Below are positions 42,417-49,506 of a DNA stretch of 64,000 nt, piece after piece. Below the pieces are notes generated by a model. The model saw only the letters and a list, made by a program, of their open reading frames with translations. It was not told the origin of the DNA and made no database searches. A program made the position numbers and the translations under genes. The stretch is from NCBI GenBank assembly GCA_052143575.1, contig JBKQSP010000014.1, positions 100,550 to 164,549 on the forward strand, given 5' to 3'. The DNA comes from JAKACA01 sp052143575. Lineage in GTDB: Bacteria; Actinomycetota; Acidimicrobiia; Acidimicrobiales; Bog-793. The first letter of the stretch is position 1, and each line of letters begins with the position of its first letter.

Positions 42417-42757
42417 AGCTCTGTCCCCACTCGAACGGCGACCGGCCTCTGGCAACCCCATGGGTTGCAATCGTGTTCGCCTTCTTAGGTGTTTATAGCA
42501 GGAGTATATGGCTTGAGTTAGGGATAAATGGTCGCCGGTACGAGGTGGATAATAGTGGTAAATGAAGGTAGTAAGGCGGGGTCGAGGAGTCGTCGATGGC
42601 TGGGCTTGCGCGCTGATGGTGTGCCAAATGTGGAGGGCGATTCGACCTAGATAGCGTGGACCTCCCAGCTGCCAAGGGTGCAGGCTCCTGCACCGGTTGT
42701 CACGGCCGCCGGCGTTGGGCCTCGTCCATACACGGAGCCCTCTGAACGGAGACGACA
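42417..42757. other. AT-richer spacer with perfect inverted repeat; candidate oriT or xis control region
   Basis: This 341-bp gap between divergent relaxase and excisionase genes is visibly more AT-rich than its surroundings (for example around 42485-42570). At 42677-42694 it holds a perfect inverted repeat, GGTGCAGG and CCTGCACC, with a 2-bp centre. oriT commonly adjoins the relaxase gene and contains such repeats; an operator for the excisionase gene is an equal possibility. Confidence 0.4.
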
Positions 42758-42973
42758 ATGACCGACAGCGACATGTTGCCCCAGCTGCTCACCATCGATC
42801 AGCTCGCCGAGCGGCTCGGCGTCAGCACCCGCCACATTCGCCGACTCATCGCCGAGCGACGGGTGCCTTACCTCAAGGTCGGGTGGCTGGTTCGCTTCGA
42901 CCCCGCCGAAATCGCCAGCTGGCTCGACAACGCACGGCACCCTCAACACCCCAGCCACGGGCGGCCGGCTTGA
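42758..42973 (+). CDS. Excisionase-family (MerR-like HTH) DNA-binding protein
   Basis: This 71-residue helix-turn-helix protein of the HTH_17/Xis type contains L-T-I-D-Q-L-A-E-R-L-G-V-S-T-R-H-I-R-R and a wing ending V-G-W-L-V-R-F. Actinobacterial integrative elements use such proteins as recombination directionality factors or as activators of transfer genes. GGAG lies 7 bp before the ATG. Here it is more than 2 kb from the integrase, on the other strand, so it may regulate the relaxase region instead of acting as Xis. Confidence 0.83.
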   Translation: MTDSDMLPQLLTIDQLAERLGVSTRHIRRLIAERRVPYLKVGWLVRFDPAEIASWLDNARHPQHPSHGRPA

Positions 42974-43100
42974 CGCCACCAGCCGGCGTCTGCTGGTTGC
43001 GCTTCTACTGGGGCGCCACGTTGCGTAGCAGTTCTCACCGAGGTGCCGGCAGCCGACTGGACGTACGAGGGCAGGCTGAAGCTGCCTTCCGCGCAGACCG

Positions 43101-44090
43101 TCAGGAGCCGGTGACTTTCAGGAGCATCGCCTGGATCCGGGTCTCTAGCCGACCCGCCGCCGCGGGCGTCAGTTCCTTCGTGATGGCCGTGATCGACGGG
43201 CCTCGTCGTCCGAGTTGTTGGCGGAGGAACGCGCCGAGGTCCCCGATGACCGGATCGGCGGGGAGGTCGGCGGGTGTGACTCCCTCGGCAGTAGCGACCT
43301 CGAGGCATCGCCACAAGTCGGTCGAGTCGCGCTCCTCGTTGCGGACCTTTCTCGCGCCGGCCTTGAGGAGGAGCATTCCCACGGCATCGGGGAGCAGCAC
43401 CTCGGTCTCGATCGCACGCCCATGAGAGAGGACGAAGCGGACCGGCAATTGCACGGGCGCGCGCCTGAGCGCCTCGGCGAGGCCGGGCACCTCAGTCGTC
43501 ACGACCTTGGTCCCGTTGCTGTCGATCTCCTTGTTGACTCGCGGCCGTGAGGTGTACGCAGGTATGAGCAGATCGGTCGACGCCGTCCGCCGTTCGTCGA
43601 GTACGCGCTCCCATGTGCAGCCGCTGGTCTTCCTGTAGCCCATGGCTTCTAGTTCCTCGACGAGGCGACCGGACTTCAGTACGAGTGGCGGAACTCCGAA
43701 GTCGGCGTCGCCTGTTCTCCGGAGGGGCACGTCGATGCCGAGGCGCTGGATGTGGAGCATCACGGCGATCCCGCCGAGCAGCCGGTAGTCGTCGCCCAAG
43801 TCCGCCAGCCCCGCCGCCCTCGTCACGTCCGCCATCGCAACGAACCCGCCATCGTCTGCAGCCGACGGACTCATCATCACCAGCCGATCCGTCCCGCCGC
43901 CAGAGACGGCGAGGATGTCCTCGACCGGACGCAGGTCCGACGACGCGGCAGTGGGCGCACGCGGAGCCTGATTGTCGGGGGGCGAGACGCACAGGTGTCC
44001 GGCACTGCAGAAAGCCGACGCAACGTCGACCTCGATCTCGCATGGCTTGCCGTCGATCGTCTCCAAGGACATGCACTTACGCGTCGCCAT
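43101..44090 (-). CDS. AbiEii-like nucleotidyltransferase (putative toxin)
   Basis: 329 residues. The N-terminus has four cysteines (C6, C17, C28, C34) that could form a small zinc site, followed by a linker. From about residue 100 the sequence L-L-G-G-I-A-V then R-R-T-G-D-A-D-F matches the nucleotidyltransferase hG-G...D-x-D motif (D128, D130). AbiEii and MenT-type toxins of this class add nucleotides to tRNA or other targets and are silenced by a cognate HTH antitoxin. The HTH gene 90 bp upstream fits that role. The substrate is unknown, and the added N-terminal Cys segment is unusual. Confidence 0.6.
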   Translation of the reverse strand: MATRKCMSLETIDGKPCEIEVDVASAFCSAGHLCVSPPDNQAPRAPTAASSDLRPVEDILAVSGGGTDRLVMMSPSAADDGGFVAMADVTRAAGLADLGDDYRLLGGIAVMLHIQRLGIDVPLRRTGDADFGVPPLVLKSGRLVEELEAMGYRKTSGCTWERVLDERRTASTDLLIPAYTSRPRVNKEIDSNGTKVVTTEVPGLAEALRRAPVQLPVRFVLSHGRAIETEVLLPDAVGMLLLKAGARKVRNEERDSTDLWRCLEVATAEGVTPADLPADPVIGDLGAFLRQQLGRRGPSITAITKELTPAAAGRLETRIQAMLLKVTGS

Positions 44091-44180
44091 GGGATCTCCC
44101 GTCGTCGCGGTCCTTGCGGTCGCCTATCGTCATCGCTCCTTCGCCACTGCTGACGCGGTCGGTTTGTCGCATTGCCACCT

Positions 44181-44840
44181 TCAGAGGGTGCCTATCACGA
44201 CGCGGCGCATGAGCCGCTCGGAGGCCTCGAACCTGTCCTCTCCACCGAGGTCACGGAGGTCCCATATCTGCTGCAACGGGTGCGCAAGGGGGAATGGCGC
44301 CTCCCTCGGAGCTTCCCAGGGTTCGAGCAGGCTCGCGTCGGACACGTGGCGGAGGACGATGCTCGCCTCACCCCTGGCCATGGCGGGGACGAAGCCAGCC
44401 GGGTCGAGCGGCGCGTCGAGGTCGGTGTAGATGACCGTCAGCGTCGGCGACCGCCACGGCGCGACGAAGTCGGGGGCGGCGTCGGCAGAGACGACCGCCA
44501 CGGCGCCGGCTTCTACTAGGTAGGCGACGGCACGGGCGACCTGTTCGTGCGAGGGGTCGATGTCGTACCAGAGTGTCTCGGTCACGACCGCTGGAGCGTG
44601 ATGGAGCACGTAGAGATGGACCAGCCGAGCGCGTTCGTCCGCCTCGTGCACATCCGCGAACCTGACGCCCTCGGTTGCGAGGAGTCTCCCGATTTGTGAG
44701 ACGCGCGGCTGGGTGATGCCGAGCTCCCTGGCGAGGTCGACCTGCAACGTGGGGACAGTGCGGACCGCGAGGAGACGGACGGCGCGAGATGTCGCCTCGC
44801 CCCATCTGCGCGTCTTGGGTCGCTCGGTTTCCACCGTCAT
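44181..44840 (-). CDS. AbiEi-like winged-helix regulator (putative antitoxin)
   Basis: 219 residues. The N-terminal wHTH has V-D-L-A-R-E-L-G-I-T-Q-P-R-V-S-Q-I-G-R-L-L (about residues 35-60). The C-terminal part ends P-L-Q-Q-I-W-D-L-R-D-L-G-G, a segment resembling the P-x-Q-x-Y-L-D-L stretch of AbiEi-type proteins. The gene directly precedes the nucleotidyltransferase. Its own upstream region contains nested inverted repeats, as expected for an autorepressing antitoxin. The ATG at 44840 is preferred over an upstream GTG. It could also be a plain regulator. Confidence 0.55.
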   Translation of the reverse strand: MTVETERPKTRRWGEATSRAVRLLAVRTVPTLQVDLARELGITQPRVSQIGRLLATEGVRFADVHEADERARLVHLYVLHHAPAVVTETLWYDIDPSHEQVARAVAYLVEAGAVAVVSADAAPDFVAPWRSPTLTVIYTDLDAPLDPAGFVPAMARGEASIVLRHVSDASLLEPWEAPREAPFPLAHPLQQIWDLRDLGGEDRFEASERLMRRVVIGTL

Positions 44841-44848
44841 GCAGCGAG

Positions 44849-44886
44849 TATAAGTGTTCCTTGCCCTCAAGGCAAGAAGACTTATA
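44849..44886. promoter_or_regulatory. Nested dyad operator of the AbiE-like pair
   Basis: TATAAG (44849-44854) and CTTATA (44881-44886) flank an inner inverted repeat, CTTGCC and GGCAAG, with a 5-bp centre (44860-44876). AGTGTTC also occurs as a direct repeat at 44853 and 44889. The dyad lies just upstream of the wHTH gene and overlaps its likely promoter, suggesting autoregulation. Confidence 0.55.
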
Positions 44887-44900
44887 TTAGTGTTCTGAAG

Positions 44901-46001
44901 CTACGACGCGGCCATTCTCGCGACCAGCATCTTGGCTCGCTCAACTTCGGCGTGCTGGTACCGGCTAGCTGCCGCTGGGCTTGCGTGGCCGGCCTGGTGC
45001 ATGAGGTCCGCCTGGGTAGCGCCAGCTTGAGCAAACCACGTCAATCCAGAATGTCTGAGGTCGTGGAACCGGAGATCTTCGCGGCCGGAGACCCGTCGAG
45101 CCCGCTCCCACACACGGGAGAAGGTCCGATGGATGACGGGCGCAGTGCCGTCCTTGTTCGGGAAGAGCCAGGCACTCGCCTGCGGCCCGACATAGGTCGC
45201 AAGGTGTGCCCGCAGCGCCGTGCGCACGTCTTCGGTCATGTAGAGCGTTCTGTCGCCTGCCTCGGTCTTTGGACCTTGTTGGCAACGCTTGCCGTCAGGA
45301 GCTACCACCCAGGCTCGACGGACGTGGATCGAGCCCGCGTCCAGGTCGACATCACCTCGTTGTAACCCCAGCACTTCGCTCCGGCGCAATTGGCACCAGG
45401 CCGCCAACAAGAGCGCTGCTCGGTAGCGATCAGGCACCGAGTCGACGGCCCGCTGCAGCTCGTCCCGGGTTATGACCGGACGCTCTGTGGAGACCTCCGT
45501 GGCGCCACCTTCGACGCGGCAAGGTGACTTTGCGATCACGTCCATCCTGACCGCCGTGTTGCAGATCGTCGCCATGAGCCGGTACGCGCCGGCTGCGGTC
45601 GAAGGGTGCTGGCGCTTGAGCGGGTAGTACCAAGCCTCGACCTGATCCGGGTCGATCTCGGACAAGTTGCGGTCGCCAAAAGTCGGCAAAATGTGGCGAT
45701 CGAGCAGCCCGCGGTACTTTGCTTCGGTCGTAGCCCGCAGCTTGGTTCCCGAACGCCGAGCAATCCAGGACTGTGCGTATTCAGAAAAAGTGGTGTCCTG
45801 GGCTTTCGAAGCCTCCATCCACTTGCCACGGTGGAGATCGGCCTCGACGATGGTGAGCCACTTGTGAGCGTCCGCCTTAGCGCCGAAGGTGCTTTCACCC
45901 TTGAACTGCTTGCCGTTGTGCCAGTACGTCGCCTGGTAGCGACCCGAGGACAGGCGACGGACACCCCCGAAGGCCCTCCTCGTTCTGCGCATGCTGGCCA
46001 T
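44901..46001 (-). CDS. Tyrosine recombinase (integrase) of island I
   Basis: 366 residues with an N-terminal AP2-like arm-binding domain, a SAM-like core-binding domain (about 70-160) and a catalytic domain. The catalytic set is visible: Arg206 or 207 in Q-L-R-R-S-E-V-L-G-L, H313 and R316 in H-D-L-R-H, H339 in G-H-A-S and Tyr348 in S-R-Y-Q-H. It should recombine the 45-bp tRNA-Glu repeats, the right copy of which begins 67 bp upstream of its start. It appears intact, so island I may still be excisable. Confidence 0.95.
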   Translation of the reverse strand: MASMRRTRRAFGGVRRLSSGRYQATYWHNGKQFKGESTFGAKADAHKWLTIVEADLHRGKWMEASKAQDTTFSEYAQSWIARRSGTKLRATTEAKYRGLLDRHILPTFGDRNLSEIDPDQVEAWYYPLKRQHPSTAAGAYRLMATICNTAVRMDVIAKSPCRVEGGATEVSTERPVITRDELQRAVDSVPDRYRAALLLAAWCQLRRSEVLGLQRGDVDLDAGSIHVRRAWVVAPDGKRCQQGPKTEAGDRTLYMTEDVRTALRAHLATYVGPQASAWLFPNKDGTAPVIHRTFSRVWERARRVSGREDLRFHDLRHSGLTWFAQAGATQADLMHQAGHASPAAASRYQHAEVERAKMLVARMAAS

Positions 46002-46011
46002 GGTCCGACCC

Positions 46012-46032
46012 TAACGCACGGGGAACGCACGA
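46012..46032 (+). promoter_or_regulatory. Candidate integrase arm site, right
   Basis: TAACGCACGG followed by ggaacGCACGA is the second copy of the imperfect 21-bp sequence at 35421-35441. It lies between the integrase start and the right attachment core, 36 bp from the core, so integrase binding here could also repress its own gene. Confidence 0.45.
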
Positions 46033-46068
46033 GGCAAGAAAATATGGCCTTGACCTGGGTGTGAATCT

Positions 46069-46113
46069 ACCCTCTCAAGGTGGAGACACGGGTTCGAATC
46101 CCGTTGGGGCTGC
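46069..46113 (+). repeat. Middle attachment repeat (island I / island II junction)
   Basis: An exact 45-bp copy of the 3' end of tRNA-Glu without a tRNA 5' half. It closes island I and opens island II. With the third copy it shares three further bases (cag) on the right. Confidence 0.92.
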
Positions 46114-46404
46114 CAGTAAAACTCCAGTCAGGCAGTGTATCTGGTGACCCGGGACATCCTCCTGGTCCGGAGAATTGGTCCGGACGACCTCGTCGAGTTC
46201 GATGAGTCGACGGCGCCCCCGCCGGCGAGAAGGGGGTCACCTGCGACGAAGGCCCGGCGAGGCCGATCAGCACGCCCGCTCCAAAGGGCGCTTACATCTT
46301 GTGGCCATTCCAAGCGAGGAAAGCTGCCTCAGGTAAGGGGCGGTGAGGCGCGGGCTGAGCACCGACGGCGACAGGGATCGCCATCCCGCTGACGATGCGG
46401 ACCG

Positions 46405-48489
46405 CTAGGGATCCGGTTGCCGCTGCTTGGCTGAGGCGAGCTGTTTAAGCCGAGTGAGATCGTCGGAACCGCCGAGCACCATCAAGCGGTCTCCGGCACA
46501 GATGACCGTGTCGCCGGTCGGTCGGATCACCTCGCGGCCGCGTTCGATGGCCGTGACGAGGACACCTTGAGGGATCGCAGCTGCGCGCAGCGATGTTCCA
46601 ACGATTGGGGAGCTCTCCGCAACGACGACGTCGAGCGAGCCGCTCGGCCCGCTCAATTCGGAGACGCGACGCAGACTGTCCTGCAGACTTCGCCGGTAGC
46701 TGGCGATGAGATCCGAGGTTGCGATCGTGCCGATGACTCGTCGTTCGTCATCGACCACAGCCACCCAGGTTTGCGGGGTGGCTGTCAGCGTGTCGAGGAC
46801 GACGTCTAAGTGCACCGCTCGGTGAATCGGCAAGAAGCTGGTGTCGACCAGAGTGGCGAGGGCGGGTGCGTCCGGCTGCGCGCTCGCCCTCCGTAGCGCC
46901 GCGAGGGTCACGATGCCCACGTAGCGTCCCGTTGCATCGACGACCGGTGCAGCCTCGACGCCGCTTCCTTCGAGCAGGCTTTGTGCAGTGGCGAGGTCGA
47001 GCGACTCTGAGACGACACAACGGGGTGCTGCCATCGCCTCGGAAGCAGAAGCGGCACTGAGTAACGGGAGACCGGTCAGGATGCGGTGCGCAGGCGACTC
47101 TGATCGGCTCCGCAGCTGGCTCCGGTAGATCGTGTCGTCGCTCCGTCGGACGATGAGGGTTGCGAGCCCCACGGCCACCATCGCCGGCACGATGAGGGTG
47201 AGCGTGCCCGTCATCTCGGCAACCATGAGCATGACGGCGAGCGGCGCCCGGGAGATGCTCCCGAAGCACGACATCATCCCGACGATGACGTACGGCGCTG
47301 GGTCGTGGCCGAGGCTCGGAACAATGGGCTCTAGCAAACGCCAGACGGCAGCGCCCACGAACGCACCGATCACCATGCCCGGACCGAAGATGCCCCCTGA
47401 GCCCCCAGAGCCGATGGAGAGGCCGGTCGTGGCGATGCGGGCGAACGGTAGGACGAGCACGATCCAGAGCGGTATGTGCAGGAGCTGCAGCCCGAAGCTC
47501 TCTTGTATCCATCCGTAACCCGTCCCGAGCACCTCTGGGATGGCCAGTCCGATGCAGCCGACTACGAGGCCCCCGAGCGCTGGCCGCACCCATCGCGGGA
47601 TGGGAAGACGACCGACGAGGTCTCCGATGCCGTAGAAGCCCTTGGCGTACAGCAGGCCGATCAACCCGCCGAGGATGCCGATGAGGCCGAACCAGAGGAG
47701 CTGACGGGCGTCGGTCAACCGGTAGCTCTCGACGTTGCCGAACAGCGGGCTGAAGCCCTCGATGGAGCCAAAGACCACGTAGCCGACGATGGAGGCGATG
47801 AAGGAGGGCAGGAGCGCCTCGACCTCGAAGTCGTCCCGGTACATGATCTCGGTGGCGAGGACCGCACCCCCGAGGGGGGCACCGAAGATCGAGCCGATTC
47901 CCGAACCGATCCCGCTCGCCACAGCGATGCGGGCGTCTGATGGGCTGAGGTCGAAGAGGCGGGCGAGAAACGATCCGAAGCCCGCACTGATCTGGCCCGT
48001 CGGGCCCTCTCGTCCCCCCGAGCCACCTGAGCCGATCGTGAGGGCGGAGGCGACGATCTTGACGGCGACCGCCCGCAGGCGGATGCCGCGAGGGTTGTGG
48101 TGCACGGCCGAGATGGCGGCATCGGTGCCGTGTCCCTCCGCTTCGGGTGCCACCCCGAAGACGAGGATCGCTCCCGCCAGGGCTCCGACGCATGCCACGA
48201 GCGGGATCGCCCAGGGTCGAGCGAAATGAGCCGAGGCAGCTCGACCTCCCTCACCTACCGGTGTGGGAACCGTGTATCCGGCGATCACTCCGAGGAACAG
48301 GTGGGTCGCAGCCCGTAGTGCCTCGTAGAACACGACAGCGCCAAGGCCGGCGGTGATGCCGATGAGGGCGCCGAGCACGAGCCATTTGCGCCCGTAGGAG
48401 GCCGAGGCGAGCCAACGGGTCGCCCGGGCCTGCAGCGACCGCATCGGCGCTCGCCATCGGTATGTCAAGGTGAGGATGCCACGGCTCAC
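46405..48489 (-). CDS. ClC-family chloride channel/antiporter with CBS and TrkA-C domains
   Basis: 694 residues with about ten to twelve membrane helices (roughly 35-460). The ion-path motifs G-S-G-G-S-G-G-R-E-G-P (with the gating Glu of the GREGP type) and G-S-G-G-S-G-G-I-F-G-P are both present. Two CBS domains (about 490-600) and a C-terminal TrkA-C-like domain (about 615-685) probably sense nucleotides. The gating Glu favours a Cl-/H+ antiporter; E. coli relatives support extreme acid resistance. The GTG start directly abuts the MarR stop, so the two form an operon. An internal ATG at 48444 is an alternative start. Confidence 0.92.
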   Translation of the reverse strand: MSRGILTLTYRWRAPMRSLQARATRWLASASYGRKWLVLGALIGITAGLGAVVFYEALRAATHLFLGVIAGYTVPTPVGEGGRAASAHFARPWAIPLVACVGALAGAILVFGVAPEAEGHGTDAAISAVHHNPRGIRLRAVAVKIVASALTIGSGGSGGREGPTGQISAGFGSFLARLFDLSPSDARIAVASGIGSGIGSIFGAPLGGAVLATEIMYRDDFEVEALLPSFIASIVGYVVFGSIEGFSPLFGNVESYRLTDARQLLWFGLIGILGGLIGLLYAKGFYGIGDLVGRLPIPRWVRPALGGLVVGCIGLAIPEVLGTGYGWIQESFGLQLLHIPLWIVLVLPFARIATTGLSIGSGGSGGIFGPGMVIGAFVGAAVWRLLEPIVPSLGHDPAPYVIVGMMSCFGSISRAPLAVMLMVAEMTGTLTLIVPAMVAVGLATLIVRRSDDTIYRSQLRSRSESPAHRILTGLPLLSAASASEAMAAPRCVVSESLDLATAQSLLEGSGVEAAPVVDATGRYVGIVTLAALRRASAQPDAPALATLVDTSFLPIHRAVHLDVVLDTLTATPQTWVAVVDDERRVIGTIATSDLIASYRRSLQDSLRRVSELSGPSGSLDVVVAESSPIVGTSLRAAAIPQGVLVTAIERGREVIRPTGDTVICAGDRLMVLGGSDDLTRLKQLASAKQRQPDP

Positions 48490-48978
48490 CTACAAGTCCC
48501 ACCCCGTCGTCCAGTCCTGCTCTGGCACCTCACCGGCAGTTGAGGCGAGCCGACCGAGCGCCTGTACGAGGACGACCTGCTCCTTAACGGGGATTTCGCC
48601 CATTATGCGTCCGATCTCCCGCCGGCGACGATCGGTGACGGCATCGACCAGGGACCGGCCCTTCGCCGTCAGCGCCACCCGGAGGTGGCGCCGATCGTCT
48701 CGCTCGGTCCTGCGGCGAATGAGGTCCTTTCGCACGAGCCGGTCGCACATCCGGGTGGCCGTTGCTGGCGTCACCCCCACCGCCTCGGCGAGCCCTGCAA
48801 GGTTCTGAGGTCCGCGGGAGGCCAGCACGACGAGTGTCCGGTACTGGGTGAGAGTGACCTCCTCGGCGACATCCGCCAGAGACCGTGCAGCCACCGCCAC
48901 GAGGACCCGGCTCGCCGACAGCACGGCATCGACTACCGAGTCGGTGGTGTCGCCTGGACCGGGTGGTTGGCCATTCAT
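48490..48978 (-). CDS. MarR-family regulator
   Basis: 162 residues with the MarR winged helix: L-A-G-L-A-E-A-V-G-V-T-P-A-T-A-T-R-M as the HTH and E-R-D-D-R-R-H-L-R-V as the wing. Members repress neighbouring transport or resistance genes and respond to small ligands or stress. It is the first gene of a two-gene operon with the ClC antiporter. An imperfect palindrome lies 7 bp upstream of its ATG, pointing to autoregulation of the pair. Confidence 0.9.
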   Translation of the reverse strand: MNGQPPGPGDTTDSVVDAVLSASRVLVAVAARSLADVAEEVTLTQYRTLVVLASRGPQNLAGLAEAVGVTPATATRMCDRLVRKDLIRRRTERDDRRHLRVALTAKGRSLVDAVTDRRRREIGRIMGEIPVKEQVVLVQALGRLASTAGEVPEQDWTTGWDL

Positions 48979-48985
48979 ACACCAA

Positions 48986-49004
48986 TCGTTACCTATGCTA
49001 ATGA
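48986..49004. promoter_or_regulatory. Candidate MarR operator
   Basis: TCGTTA and TAATGA, 7 bp apart, form an imperfect dyad (one mismatch) immediately upstream of the marR start, in an AT-rich patch likely to hold the promoter. Binding is inferred from position. Confidence 0.4.
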
Positions 49005-49506
49005 CTGACGCAAACGGTCCCCAGGCTCAGCCACCGCCTGGTCGCGAGTTCGGAGAGCCGACCGCCGCTCATTCCCCGAGCTCGGAGCAGCGCAGCCACA
49101 GATCGCCGTGGGAGAGACCGGCGTTACGGCGAACCGGTCAAGCAGGTAGTCCGCTGCTCGGTCACCGAGGTCTCAGCCATGAGGGCGTTCCTTCGGTTCG
49201 GGGTCGGGTTGGAGCCGCCACGTGGAGGACACCGCGTCTCCTCCCACCCCGAAAGTGACCGGTTCGACGTTCGACGAATAGTCAAGCATGCTCTGGGCGT
49301 CATCGGCTTCGACACCTCCGCGTTCCATGATCACGCCTTTCGCAGGGGGTGTCAGCCATCGCAGCAATTGCCGAGGACGGTCGATCGTGGGAGCGTCTCG
49401 CTCCGACCCCGATTCAGGTCGCGGCCGCCACTCGCGGTCAGCGGGCGCAGCGTGATCAACCTGCTTACGATGCTGAGCGAAGGGCAGCGTTGAAAGGGGG
49501 ACGAGC
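49005..49506. other. Intergenic region upstream of the P-type ATPase
   Basis: About 500 bp between divergent marR and the ATPase gene. Short open frames exist on both strands, but their composition is unlike a protein and none has a convincing start and ribosome binding site. The only clear signal is an A/G-rich GAAAGGGGG sequence about 6 bp before the ATPase ATG. Confidence 0.5.

Larger units (their letters stand above)
35325..46113. mobile_element. Integrated mobilisable element, island I (10.8 kb)
   Basis: Bounded by two identical 45-bp tRNA-Glu-derived repeats, it carries an integrase next to the right copy, a small excisionase-type protein, a MobF relaxase-helicase, two divergent sigma/anti-sigma pairs and an AbiE-like pair. 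No coupling protein (VirD4/TraB/FtsK-like) or type IV secretion genes are present, so it would need a helper to transfer. No replication initiator is recognised. Confidence 0.85.

Noticed and set aside
46067..46273. Small minus-strand ORF ending in a G-I-R-T-R-V-type peptide at the middle attachment repeat
   Set aside because: This peptide is the translation of the tRNA T-arm region, a common spurious ORF.
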